Below are positions 34,196 to 44,469 of a DNA stretch of 64,000 bases, one piece after another. The notes under the pieces were generated by a model. That model did not search any database. It was not told the DNA's origin and worked only from the letters and a program-made list of their open reading frames with translations. This DNA is from Deroplatys truncata (Eukaryota; Arthropoda; Insecta; Mantodea; Mantidae): positions 65,332,364 through 65,396,363 of the forward strand of contig CM060980.1 in assembly GCA_030765065.1 (NCBI GenBank). Direction: 5' to 3'. How positions within the stretch are numbered: the first letter of the stretch is position 1; each line of letters opens with the position of its first letter. Both the position numbers and the translations under genes were made by a program.

Positions 34196-34805
34196 ATATG
34201 GGGTTCCGCTTCATCATCACGAATCCGAAGAATACCAACCAACTCTACAGAACAGATTTCTCCAAATTACAATTGATGCACCTCGGTATACCTATTCGTA
34301 ATACCACTCTTCGTAGTGATCTAGGGATTCCGGAGGTTTCTACAAGCCTCCGAGATATCTAGAAGAGACCCTAAAACTTTTTTCTACGACACATTAATTC
34401 CTTACCACTAAAAATAGCAGCAAATCCTACACCTAATTACGTCAACAGAAGACGGAAAATACAAAAGAAACAATACCTATACCTAATGTAATGAGGTAAA
34501 CATACATTGGGATTACTAATGGGTAACAACCCAAACATATGTTTCAAGCTAATTTTACTTTTCTATAAATGTGCACAACTATATTTCACAGACTGTAGAG
34601 CAGAATTTCCTTAATTAATATAAAAATTAGTAGTTATTCTGCTTCCATCTTTCTCTCATAAGGTCCATGCTCACTGCCTTAAAGTACAGGTCTCGCCAAA
34701 GTATCTTATAAGCAAATTATGCGTCTTTATACTAAGAAAGGCTTCATAAGGTTGTTAATAATTTCCATTATTTCGGTGTACTTAATTTTCTTTGAAATTT
34801 ATACT

Positions 34806-35090
34806 TCATCTAAAAAGGGTAATGTATATCCAAGATGTGTATATTAATTTACTTTTTATAAGATTTTTTAAATCCAAACATACTTTACTAGTTATTTTCC
34901 GCGAAAGGCCATAATTTTGGTTTTTTTCTTTATTGATTTTCATATCATACTTAAGTCTAATTTTATTAAAATTATGTACAGAATGTTGTAAATCATCTTC
35001 TGAGCAAGCTATCAGGACCCTATCATCTGCAAAAAGATATGTATCATTATAGATTTCTACTGAGTTATAGATAGCCATGAGACAAGCCAA
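34806..35090 (-). pseudogene. Non-LTR reverse transcriptase catalytic fragment (FADD box)
   Basis: The minus-strand frame holds LFADDRVLIACSEDDLQHSV, i.e. the F/YADD active-site motif (palm, motif C) with the following helix. YDMKINKEKNQ, equivalent to the K-x-x-x-K-T motif D, comes next. About 60 residues are reverse-transcriptase-like and the rest decays. Nothing upstream of the FADD box is readable. It once copied element RNA at the target site. Confidence 0.72.
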
Positions 35091-35560
35091 TAAAAGTTAG
35101 TGCAAAATTCTAACTACAAAGGGTGGGGATTTGTTGGTATTTCAGTTCTTTAGAGCACTAGGTTTGCGTTGCGTAACGCCTAACCTTCAGGAGGATATAT
35201 GGCCGCAAGAGCCACTTCTCCTGCCCAATCACCAAGTTCAGTGGCTTTCAACCTCCAGCAGTCGAGAAAGTTGTGGATTGTGGATCATAAGAATGGCAAT
35301 GTACGAACAATTTGTCTGTTGTAATACAAGATGTAACAGAAGAGGTTTCATAACAAATTTCAAAGCAATTAAAGAATTGCCTATATAAATGAAAGAGGAA
35401 TGCCACGGGTGATAATAGCATAAGCCAGCTTTGTCCTTAACTAATGCATCACAAGTTTATTATGAAAATAAAGGAATTCCGTAATACCACCATAAATATG
35501 TTTATGCAAATCTTTAATCCTTTTCGCTAATGTTACTTATGACTTTGAACCGTTACTTTA
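35091..35560. other. Unannotated stretch
   Basis: GC-richer at 35130-35300, plus-strand frame of 85 codons without a known motif; not called. Confidence 0.35.
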
Positions 35561-35566
35561 GTATTT

Positions 35567-35860
35567 AGGCCCCGTAGATCAGCTAGTAGAGCACTGCCCG
35601 CTTCGCGAGGAGTCTCGAGTTCGATTTTAGGCTAGGGGTAGGAATTTTTCTCTAGCCAAGATTATTCCTTATCCTCCCAGAGTCTGGAATGTGTAAGTGG
35701 TCCAATGCACAAAACCCAAAGAAATCTAGACATCTAACGGCAAGTGCATTCAAATTAACACCATTGCCGATAAGGCAATATGTTCCAAAAGTGAAAGGCC
35801 GCCGATATGACTATTACATTTCAAGGCGGAATATAAACGGAACAAAAAAAAAACATTTAA
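35567..35860 (+). mobile_element. tRNA-headed SINE
   Basis: The head gccccgtagatcagctagta (A box) and tctcgagttcgattttaggc (B box) resembles a tRNA with A and B boxes 45 bp apart. A body with aaatctagacatctaacggc and aggcggaatataaacgg follows, then an A-rich tail near 35850. This is a typical SINE plan. Confidence 0.6.
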
Positions 35861-36395
35861 AAATCTTTTAGCTTTAAACTACAAAATAAGGCATCTAGAA
35901 CATTTCCAAAAAGAAAAGCTAATGCACGAAAGTAATGAAATTTTAGCTTGCTACACTTTCTACCGATCGATTTATTATTTACACTTCGTAAATGTAATTA
36001 ACTTGTAATAAAATGAGGATTAATTACTTAAGAAGCAAAACTAAAACAAGGAAATATACACGGTCAAGAAAGGGCTAACCCAGCTTACTCCATCCACCAC
36101 ACTACGCATTCGAAAGAGGTCGTATAAATATAAACTTGCACATATTTACACATCCATGCTGTATGCGGGCTTGTTTTACGCTGAAATCATGTCATTCCCT
36201 TTAATGTGAGATTTCATTGTGGTTTAAATAGATACGTGTAATAACATCCATGATACCTTTGCTCTTATTTTTAAAAATATTATTCCTTTTCTTTCTCTCT
36301 TTGCGCGATCTTAAGCGAGGTTTAGAGCATTAACATTCATTTCATTCAAATTGCGAGGGATTTAAAACGCGTAATAGCTGCAGAAAAGGGATAAC
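35861..36395. other. Unannotated stretch
   Basis: AT-rich, no recognised feature; leads into the X-box region. Confidence 0.4.
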
Positions 36396-36409
36396 GTTAC
36401 TATGGAAAC
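36396..36409 (-). promoter_or_regulatory. RFX X-box, minus-strand orientation
   Basis: On the minus strand GTTTCCATAGTAAC fits the X-box pattern GTTNCCATRGNAAC. It pairs with the perfect site 101 bp away. Confidence 0.45.
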
Positions 36410-36468
36410 GGGAGAATTTTGTGAATGAACGCGGAGGAGGATTAGGCAGTGTGCCGTGGGGTCCTGCT

Positions 36469-36485
36469 GGCGCCACTCTGGCGCC
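36469..36485. repeat. GGCGCC palindrome pair
   Basis: GGCGCCactctGGCGCC, two six-base palindromes 5 bp apart, within the GC-rich patch between the two X-boxes. Confidence 0.6.
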
Positions 36486-36496
36486 TCTACTCCACT

Positions 36497-36510
36497 GTTG
36501 CCATGGCAAC
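36497..36510. promoter_or_regulatory. Perfect RFX X-box palindrome
   Basis: GTTGCCATGGCAAC is a fully symmetric X-box, the target of RFX factors that drive ciliary genes in animals. It lies in a 250-bp GC-rich island (36.36-36.62 kb) with a GA tract (tctctctct) next to it. A minus-strand open frame overlaps the island but carries no known motif. Confidence 0.5.
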
Positions 36511-36619
36511 CGTCCCCATCTCTCTCTCTATGGGAAAAGACTTCCCTTGTGCGATGTCTTGGTTCTGTGACCTCTTCGATATAGAAGCCCATGTCCCCAC
36601 CTGTCTTAGCACCTCGTAG

Positions 36620-37401
36620 AGGGAGCCGATGAAGTGATAACTTGACTAAAGAGCCCCTGCTAATCTTAGAGTATTTCCGATAATAATAACAAAAGCCTGG
36701 TGCTCGAATATGGCAAGGGGCTAATTTTGTACATTGCTAAGTTCCAGACATCTCTGCTTAATTTTTCTACATAAAATACTGGCAACATTAACGTGCCAGG
36801 ATAAACATGGCATACAATTTAGTAATATATACATGGATATGTGTCTATACAGCTTAGAAAAATAATATTGGATTTCATAAAAATTATAATTAAGAAAGTA
36901 TTTTTGCTCTCCTAAACTGAAAAAGAAGGCTTTTTCGGTAGTCGGATACAAGCTTCTAAATGTAACCACAACGTTAAATTCTAGATGTATTTTGTTTTCT
37001 TTGTGGTGGTGACACTGGTAAAATTTCCAATAGATTTTTAGCAAACAATCCTGAAGTTGTTAGATTTTAACAGACTTCCATACACAATATTCATAATTTT
37101 TGCGCCCAATTTAATACAGTTTTAAATATAATGACAAGCGTTCTTAGTGTTTTATGTATTAAGATTCAAATTCCAATTTTTAGCTGTTTGCTTAAAATAT
37201 ATGGATATTTACAGGAAGTTTCCTACATAAATTACTCTTTTTCAGCCAAATCTGAAATGGTCTTCAAGCTCTTATAAAATATCAGCGGTTCCCCCCAAAA
37301 GCTTAAATTTTTAAGGGAGCCCTCCGTATTAACTACCTTTAATTTAATGGTAATTTTAACAAAATTTTAAGTGTGTCAAAAATTGCTCTAAATTATACAT
37401 A

Positions 37402-37409
<8 letters not shown>
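36620..37409. other. Unannotated AT-rich stretch
   Basis: No recognised feature. Confidence 0.4.

Positions 37410-37432
<23 letters not shown>
37410..37432. repeat. (TA)n microsatellite
   Basis: About eleven TA dinucleotides. Confidence 0.9.
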
Positions 37433-37433
<1 letters not shown>

Positions 37434-38098
37434 ATATACCATGATGTGCAGAGCCGTAAAAACACAAGACTGCAAATGAAGAAATACGGAACAAGAACAA
37501 TCACAATAAATAGCCGATAGTAAAAACGCAAACACAGCACAAACGCTATATTTCGGACTATGAAGTCCATCTTCAAGTTGAGAGAAACGTAAACACATGT
37601 ATATACGAAATTTCAAGTGTGAATTAAGCGGTTCTCCTAAACAATTATAAATTATACATTTTTAGGAACTAGCTCTTTGCTTTTTAATAATAAGTATTTA
37701 ACATTCCTTTAAATTACTCAGGCCTGCACATGCGCTGAATGGAATAGGCGAAATAATGCTCAAATGAGCATGAGTTTACTAAACTGGGAGTTAATCGACA
37801 GTTGGAAATATGACCTCTGATTAAAGTGACTTTAATAAATAGATAAAAAAGATAATACGGCATATTGCGTGGGGGGAAGAGAAAAAATGTATCCATGTGA
37901 CTCGCTTAAAATGACGAAGATATGTATCTAAAGACACTAGATTATGATCCAGGATCATATTAACACGGACCGCCGTGTCAATTGGCACGTAACTTTAAGT
38001 TACGATCAAAGGTATCATTGTTTCGAGGCATGTGATCTACCTTGAACCAATGCCACAAGTTTGTATGGGTAATTATTATTAACAATAAAAATACTTAG
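37433..38098. other. Unannotated AT-rich stretch
   Basis: No recognised feature. Confidence 0.4.
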
Positions 38099-38099
38099 A

Positions 38100-38145
<46 letters not shown>
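38099..38145. repeat. (TTA)n microsatellite
   Basis: About 15 TTA units. Confidence 0.95.
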
Positions 38146-38578
38146 GCCTGCGTCACTATAGGCCATTAAGGATCAGGTTCCAGCAAGCCGCCTTACGCCC
38201 GCCCATATTCATACCATCATCCAACGAGTACGGATAGGTAATGTGGTCAGCATCACGCGTTCTTGCCAGATATTCCGTTTTCGTGACAACAGATTGCTAC
38301 CAATTCTAGCCCCTGCGCAGGAGCCTTAAGCAAATCGAGTACCTCCTAGCTTGATGAAATTAAATTTTGAATTTATTAGTAAGCTCAACTCCTGATCCCT
38401 CATTTCGGAAACTGCGTCTATTTACAGAGATCTAGGTAAAATAACGCTTTTGTTATGGATGTTCAAAGCGAGATTTTATTTTTATTCGGAACGTCTTATA
38501 TTTAATAGTGGGAAGGTATACACAATTTGTTCGTGTTGGTTAATAAAATAATTTGTTTTATGTTTTGAATGGTTCATT
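38146..38578. other. Unannotated stretch
   Basis: A GC-richer piece at 38150-38330 follows the microsatellite. It may belong to an unlisted retroposon but has no second copy here. Confidence 0.35.
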
Positions 38579-39484
38579 AAAAATCTCATGTGTTGCACTC
38601 ACACGACTTTTTCTACTTTTGTACAAACTACTTTTACAAACTCTTACTCTCTATCTACTTCGTGTTAATCGCGATCTTATTGCTAATTTTCTTGTAGGTG
38701 CAAGGTAAATATGGTAGACTTTAAGCGATAGTCAAATCTTTTAAGAGCTGGTTGCTATGTGGAGCATTTCATTCTCTTTGTATGTCCAGGACATAAAAAA
38801 ACGAATAACGAATCCCATTTGAGAAAAAGTATAAGTACTGGAAAATTAAAAAAACAACAAAGAACATCTCGGAAATAGTTCTCTCCACAAAGAAAAAAAT
38901 GTATATAACATAAATTGTGTGTTTAAACGAGATCTACATTTTTTGTGTAGTAAAATGTTATCTATCCCTTACTATTTATCAGTTATGCGAAAGTCATGCA
39001 GAATGAAGAGAACTTTTGGGAACATTCCCAGAAAATCAAAGATACACATTTCATTTGCTATGAAAATATGTTAATCACCTACTGCGGGGGTAACCATCCC
39101 CGTGGGGTGTTACAATATATAAGATTTTAATCAAAATCATTAGAGCCATTTTTGAGAAAATCGACATTTTCAAAAAATGTTCAATATAAAGGGTAGTCTG
39201 GAATGGGAGGATTTTCTTGAAAATCTTCATGTCGCATCCTTGGAAGATAATAAACTCAAATACCAAGTTTGGCATTTATTCGACTTTTCGTTTTTGAGTT
39301 ATGCTGTTCACAAACAGACACACAGACACAGACTGACAGACACACACACACACACGTATGTTTCCATAAATGCTTTATTTGGATTTAGGGCACCTTAAAA
39401 CATGTATTTCCGGTGAAATCCCGGTATCGAATTTTTGGGTGGATTGCAATACTTCCCCTGCTTACTATATGTAGTAGAGAAAAT
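38579..39484 (-). mobile_element. R905 repeat, full-length copy (best reference)
   Basis: It spans 906 bp from the tail side (aaaatctcatgtgttgcac) to the head (ctatatgtagtagagaaa). All family blocks are present in order and no protein is encoded. Only a 45-bp stretch near 39072-39117 is foreign. No clear target-site duplication is visible. Confidence 0.9.
39072..39117. other. Micro-insertion with GC hairpin inside R905
   Basis: Between aaaatatgtt and aatatataag a piece absent from other copies contains cgggggtaaccatccccg, which can fold into a five-base-pair GC stem. Confidence 0.5.
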
Positions 39485-40320
39485 AGAGTGTTGTAGTTTC
39501 GGTGCTAATCCTAAAACATCAGCGCCCAAGAACAAAAAAAGCTAAACTGCCACAAATTCAACCCGTTTCAAGGCATTTGGACTTCCAACCTTTCTCAAAC
39601 TTCGACTGCCGCAATGAAGCAAGGAAAACAGAGGTCAATGTGCACGCGTGTCGCAGAGCGAAGGAATTTCGATATGCAGATGATAGTTCTGATATGACCT
39701 ATTTACTTTACAATGAGCGAGTTTAATGAAATCCATCAGCACAACACGCCCGATCATAATAACCAATTATATGCGCTAATGAACTGTTAATATCGCTATC
39801 CTCAGTTTAAATTAATTCGGCATGCTATCGTGTTCATCTATTGCATGCATTCGTGTGCTGTAGGCAAGCTGCTTCGAGTTATTAGTTAATAATGATTGAA
39901 ATGTTCATTTGCTAAATGGATAGTAGACTATGACAAAAATTTTATTCAAACCATTTCGATAATAGTAGTTTATGCTTTAAGTGAATAATCTTGATGATTA
40001 TGACAATTTTCACGAGTGCCATATTAAGATTATCCATAAGTTGGATAGAACATTTTATGCAATTTTTTATTCTATTTTATTTTACGTCGCTTTAACTCCT
40101 TGGTCATATCGCGACGGATCTGTTGGTGGATATCTCTTTGAACGATATGTGATGGACAGTTAGCCTTAAAGGTCTCATCCCTGTAACCCCTGCTTCATGC
40201 CGTGCAGATGGCATTAGGGTGCCGTCCAGTCTAACTGTTTACATTGTCTGCAGATAAATGGCATAGCATTCGCTATTACCACTTATTTTTCATTTTACTA
40301 TTGTTTTAGCCTTAAGATGG
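39485..40320. other. Unannotated stretch
   Basis: No gene recognised; 39.5-39.73 kb is slightly GC-richer and open on the plus strand without motif. Confidence 0.4.
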
Positions 40321-40324
40321 TATT

Positions 40325-40470
40325 AAATATCCAATCCGATATTTACCTTGGCAACTGAGGAAAACCACGAAAAAACCTCAGACAGATTGCTCAGCCCACG
40401 GGATTTGAACCCGGGACCTCCCGAATGCGGCCCACAGACTACCGCCTGAGCCATTCCGCTATGCAGTCTT
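40325..40470 (-). mobile_element. tRNA-headed SINE, short
   Basis: The minus strand reads agcggaatggctcaggcggt (A box) and ggtcccgggttcaaatcccg (B box). The body follows with gaggttttttcgtggttttc and gccaaggtaaatatcggatt. The head matches the fragment fused to the Tc1-like element at 6.34 kb. Confidence 0.65.
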
Positions 40471-41139
40471 ATCATTATAAATTGTAGGAAACAAATCATA
40501 AAATAATTGACACCCATAGCTGACATAAGGAAGACTGTCTTTATATACTTGTACATGGGACGTTAGCTTGTCTCTCTGCATTTCCTGTGTTACCAGCTGG
40601 CATGTTGAAGCGATAAACAAGACATTCACTTGCATGCATTCCCTGGAAGAGGAGTGAACAGATGTTACAAATGTATCGTGATATGGCCTGTTATTACCAC
40701 AGATGATAAGTTCTTATCTTAATTATCGCATATTTAATAATGTAAAGAGGTTTTGAATTTTCGTTGCTCAGAGAAAAGAAATCACAAAATAATTTCATCT
40801 TCCTTCTATAAGCCACAACCACTTGGAATAGCAGTATTACGTCAATGCTATAGGGCTACATCACTGCTATTATTGACGCGTGCCATAGTGATTCAATTAT
40901 ACACGATATTAAACATAGTGAAAACCTCTTATAATGGTAGGATAAGCTACTTAAGCATAAAGCACTCTTTTAGGAATAAAGATGCTTTCATAAATTTATT
41001 ATTATTATACCAATAGTGAAATAATGATAGGACTGCATGAACTACTTAAACACACTTTTAGGCATCACAGGTATGTTATAAATTATTATTATACCAATAG
41101 TGAAAAACCATTGAATATACATCTTGTTCGCAACTTCAA
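40471..41139. other. Unannotated stretch
   Basis: No gene recognised. A short duplicated word (ttattattataccaatagtgaa) occurs near 41000 and 41090. Confidence 0.4.
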
Positions 41140-41259
41140 TACCGTGACGCAGCGACTATGGCCCAAGGTGATCGGGAGGTTGGCGCAGGACTGTCGGAGT
41201 AAACAAGATAACTGCCGCTCGCCAGCACAAACACCGGGAGAGCTATCTGGAGGTAACTA

Positions 41260-41277
41260 GAACCTTCTGGAAACTTC
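41260..41277 (+). promoter_or_regulatory. Heat-shock element array 1, four perfect units
   Basis: GAAccTTCtgGAAacTTC: four alternating nGAAn units in exact 5-bp phase, the binding pattern of trimeric heat-shock factor. It is about 105-122 bp upstream of the predicted start. Confidence 0.7.
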
Positions 41278-41310
41278 TCCCCTCCTCCTCCAGGAATTGT
41301 TTCAAAATAG

Positions 41311-41323
41311 TTCTAGAACATTC
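41311..41323 (+). promoter_or_regulatory. Heat-shock element array 2, three perfect units
   Basis: TTCtaGAAcaTTC in 5-bp phase, followed by a weaker fourth position (aaa). It lies 59-71 bp upstream of the predicted start, close to where insect heat-shock genes carry their proximal elements. Confidence 0.68.
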
Positions 41324-41350
41324 GAAAACCTTGGGAAATACTCCACTGCC

Positions 41351-41387
41351 TATATAAGCGAGCGTTCTCGCGAGGACAGTCAGTGAG
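41351..41387 (+). promoter_or_regulatory. Core promoter: TATA box and initiator
   Basis: TATATAAG at 41351-41358 and TCAGTG at 41380-41385. The initiator A at 41382 is 31 bp from the first T of the TATA box, the standard arthropod spacing. Together with the two heat-shock arrays this makes a coherent inducible promoter reading right. Orientation and spacing are seen directly; activity is inferred. Confidence 0.62.
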
Positions 41388-41745
41388 TATAAGCCAGCGA
41401 GACAGTGTGAGTCGAGTTGACTGACTCAACGACTGGTGCGACATCAAGAGCGATTCTCCGAGTGAGTTGGTGACCGCTGTTGTAACGTGCTACGCGTTGA
41501 GTTGTGGAGGTCTTGTGTTCGACTCCCTAGTGAAGTGAACCATCCAGCGTGAAGAGGCTACGTCATGAGGAAATAAAGTGACGAAAAATTGAACTAATGC
41601 ACTTTAGTGAAGTGAGCTCTCAGTGAAGGTTCACTACATAAAAACTAAACTGTGAGAAATGAGAAACGAAACAGTGACAGTGAGAACTGAGAAAAATGAC
41701 TGTTGAAAATCTCGAGAAAGTCGCAGTACTCTTCAATATAATAGG
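41382..41745 (+). other. Putative leader / first exon of a heat-inducible transcript
   Basis: The 364 bp downstream of the initiator is GC-richer than its surroundings and changes to A-rich, purine-rich sequence after 41560. This resembles insect heat-shock leaders. Several short upstream frames start at ATGs near 41554, 41600 and 41659. An ATG at 41696 in fair context (A at -3) opens MTVENLEKVAVLFNIIG and ends at TAG 41747. Alternatively gggtagat at 41744 could be a splice donor, leaving a 50-nt coding start. I do not recognise the peptide. No downstream exon is identifiable, so this may equally be a non-coding stress RNA. A pol III B-box-like gtgttcgactccc lies within the leader near 41515. 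Confidence 0.35.
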
Positions 41746-41749
41746 GTAG

Positions 41750-42439
41750 ATATTTCTCACGTACCCAAAGTAGGCGATATGAAAACAGCATACTCAAAGA
41801 GTTCTTCTTTTTTGTGTGTAGAAAAGCTTTGGTAATTGCTGCAGTTTTTAAGTGTGAGCTCTTATCTCTTGTGTTATCTTATGAACAAGCTAGTCACGAA
41901 GACGTATACTGAAGCTCACCAGACAGCCTAATTACTATCTGAGCTCTAGTTCTATACCCCCCTAAAATCTGATTTCTTGACTTTCAATTCCAAATGTGTT
42001 TCTTATAATATCCCTTTTAACCTTAGCATCCAATTTTTGTATTGACTTTTTGGCCATTTTCCTCTTAAAGATGCGCTTATTGATTTGATAAACGCATCAG
42101 ACCCATGTATTTGATATTATTGATCTTTTAAACTTAACTGGTTTATAAAAAGGTGTGCTTAGCCGATGATTAGAATTATAAAATGTTATAAATTTATTGT
42201 TTTGTAATAACAATATGGTTGGAAAGTCGAAATATAAACTGCAAGGATTCATCACCTCAAGAGTCCACTGTCGTGCCGGATCAACCAAAAACTTTCATGA
42301 GTATTTTATTCTAAAATTAAACGTAACATATATGCTTAACGCCGTCATATGGTTGCATTGCAATTAACTTGAATGTTGTAAATGGAACCTGAAGAAGAGC
42401 TTATTTAATTACTCACCGCTTGTTTAAAGAGGTTGAAGC
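41750..42439. other. Unannotated AT-rich stretch (possible intron)
   Basis: AT-rich with no coding signal; if the putative first exon is real this would be intron. Confidence 0.3.
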
Positions 42440-43175
42440 CGGACGCCTGTCTGCATTCACAGCATCTCTTTCCAAATTTTCTTAGAGCTTTGTGTCTCTA
42501 TGTCCAGATGGTCTGCATTGGTGTACTACTCTTAAGAGTCTTATATGACACATGAGGTATAAGTGCTGTTTCAAATTACTTGGATATTGTTGAATTTTAT
42601 CATGTATAGAATATATCTGCAATTCATTTCTGATGCCTTCATTTCCTATATGATATATTCTAATACAGCCATTAGTTCTCAAGAATGTCATTTCTGTGCT
42701 CTGAATTCTACTGTTAATTTTATTATCAATCACCTACGTTTGACTAACATAAAGAAAAGGAACTGGCATTTATAGAACTTTATCCTTGTTTCTTTTCCTG
42801 TTTTGCGTCTTAATGTCCTATGAATTGTACCCTATACCTACTGAAATTTTGACAACTTGCATAAATGCGTTTTTTTTTATTTCAAATCACGTAGTAAATT
42901 CTCAAACTATATATGTAAAGTTAGAAACTCGTTTTATTGTAATGGTAAATCTCCTAAAATGCCATCACCTTAGTTTTCTCTTTTGAGATTTTAAAATGGT
43001 ATTGTTTGCACACTTTGTTTAGGTAATGTAAGGAATATTTTAAGTATTCTTCTTTGAATTGTGCTATGTGAATACCATCAGCGTACAATGTAGCTAAAAT
43101 AATTAGCTCCCTCCTAACGGTTGTACTATTTTCCAGCAGACTGCAGCGCTGTTTATTCACAAAATCCTTGTACTG
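42440..43175 (-). pseudogene. Non-LTR reverse transcriptase, palm to C-terminus, decayed
   Basis: Minus strand, 5' to 3': LYADGIHIAQFKEEYLKYSL near 43080 (YADD box with the second Asp changed to Gly), then HFKISKEKTKVMAF (motif D). After a gap come GTIHRTLRRKTGKETRIKFYK (42790-42850) and INSRIQSTEMTFLRT, then EGIRNELQIYSIHDKIQQY and HQCRPSGHRDTKL to about 42480. These are the ordered blocks of an insect non-LTR reverse transcriptase tail without RNase H. The damaged active site and several stops show it is dead. Confidence 0.82.
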
Positions 43176-43262
43176 GATACAATTCTCTAAACTTCAAATA
43201 TCATTTACGTAACAGCATTTCAATTTAGAGATGAGTGTTTTGATCATGCAAGAAATATCTTT

Positions 43263-43536
43263 TTTTAATTTATGGACGTTCTTTAACTGCTGCGGTCCTT
43301 AGCATCCCATTGGGCGTGAGAGACGGGTAATTTTGCTCAGAAGCCTCTTAATTAGGCTTGAGGTTCTTTTACGTACCGTAAATCTACGACAGGACCACTG
43401 GCTTTACTTCCCTCCTGAAGGAAGCCATGCTAAGGATTTTTACGCCCGAAAAAATCCTTCGCCCTCCACTGGGTTTGAACCCGCAACCTCGGAAACTATA
43501 GGCTAGCATGGTAGCCACTACACCACGGAGGACGAC
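43263..43536 (-). mobile_element. SINE, tRNA-Val-like head, full length
   Basis: Minus-strand copy of the 11.58-kb family. The head tgtagtggctaccatgctag, the B box ggtttgaac/gggttcaaa pair and the linker are intact. The body has a short internal loss (catcccattgggcg instead of the longer family word). No clear target-site duplication. Confidence 0.88.
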
Positions 43537-44177
43537 AAAAGATTATGCTGTAGTATTTAGTATATTTAGCTTGCGCACGAACTGCACGGCACATAATTAT
43601 TAGACACAATTCCATGACCTCCAGTAAACATTTTGATATCCATTAGAGTGCAGTAACATTAGCAGGCAGCCCACTATGTTGTAACATTCCAGCCTCGGTC
43701 ACCAGAGATATTTTGAAAATAAACATTATTAAAACACGTTCCTAAAGCAATGAAACGGCCCTAGGCCAAGTTTTCCACGCACGGGCATCGACATTTCAGT
43801 AATAATGGTAATAATAATAATGATAATATCACAAGATCCGATTAGCACCGGTGTGAGGGAACCGTAACCCCAAGTGGCTGGCAGTGAACCAGATTGCCAT
43901 GCCATTACCTGATAATTGCCATTATCAACCAGATATGCCAACTGGCCGCTCCCTTTGCTTGCGTAGCGAGATCCTCTGTGAGAGCGTGTATGTATACGGA
44001 AACCGCATAACCTCTGCGCTTCCACGACTCAGTTTAATATAACTATCATAATGACCATTTCCGAACTTGCTTTCAACTCTATAACAGTAAAAATATTAAA
44101 AGCAGCATCACGTACTATCCACACGTAAAGTTTAATTTTACAATGATTATTTCATCCTTACTACGTGTCATACTGCC
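43537..44177. other. Unannotated stretch between two SINEs
   Basis: 43,700-44,040 is GC-richer and carries a TAA/AAT run near 43800; I cannot assign it. It might be another retroposon type. Confidence 0.35.
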
Positions 44178-44190
44178 TTTGACCAATAAA
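44178..44190 (+). repeat. Target-site duplication, left
   Basis: tttgaccaataaa, identical to 44454-44466. Confidence 0.88.
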
Positions 44191-44192
44191 TC

Positions 44193-44453
44193 ATCCTCCG
44201 TGGACTAGTGGTACCGTGCTAGCCGCTAGTTCCCAAGGTCGCGGGTTCAAGCCCGGAGGAGGGCGATGGATTTTTTCGGGCGTAAAAATCCTTAGCATGG
44301 CTTCCTTCGGAAGGGAAGTAAAGCCGGTGGTCCCGTGTCTGAAAAAGAGGCCTCTGAACAAAATTACCGGTCTTTCAAACCCAATATAGAATGGGACGCT
44401 AAGAACCATAGTAGTTAAATAGCGTCCATAAATAATACTAAATTTAAATTTAT
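44193..44453 (+). mobile_element. SINE, tRNA-Val-like head, with perfect target-site duplication
   Basis: The head is atcctccgtggactagtgg and the B box cgggttcaagccc. The linker cgtaaaaatccttagcatgg and the body follow. About 28 bp is deleted after cggtggtcccgtgtc. It ends gcgtccataaataatac plus an A/T tail and is bracketed by a perfect 13-bp direct repeat. Confidence 0.92.
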
Positions 44454-44466
44454 TTTGACCAATAAA
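44454..44466 (+). repeat. Target-site duplication, right
   Basis: tttgaccaataaa, identical to 44178-44190. Confidence 0.88.
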
Positions 44467-44469
44467 ATG

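Noticed and set aside
38579-39484. R905 as a Helitron
   Set aside because: TCTCTACTA resembles the plant Helitron 5' end, but conserved bases extend outside it, the inverse word occurs near the other end, and no terminal hairpin with CTRR is seen.
41455-41535. tRNA-like element inside the heat-shock leader
   Set aside because: Only a B-box-like word is present; the A box is unconvincing, so no SINE is called there.
41140-41750. LTR of a retrotransposon as explanation of the heat-shock promoter
   Set aside because: No TG...CA ends, primer-binding site, second LTR or gag/pol nearby; kept only as an alternative.
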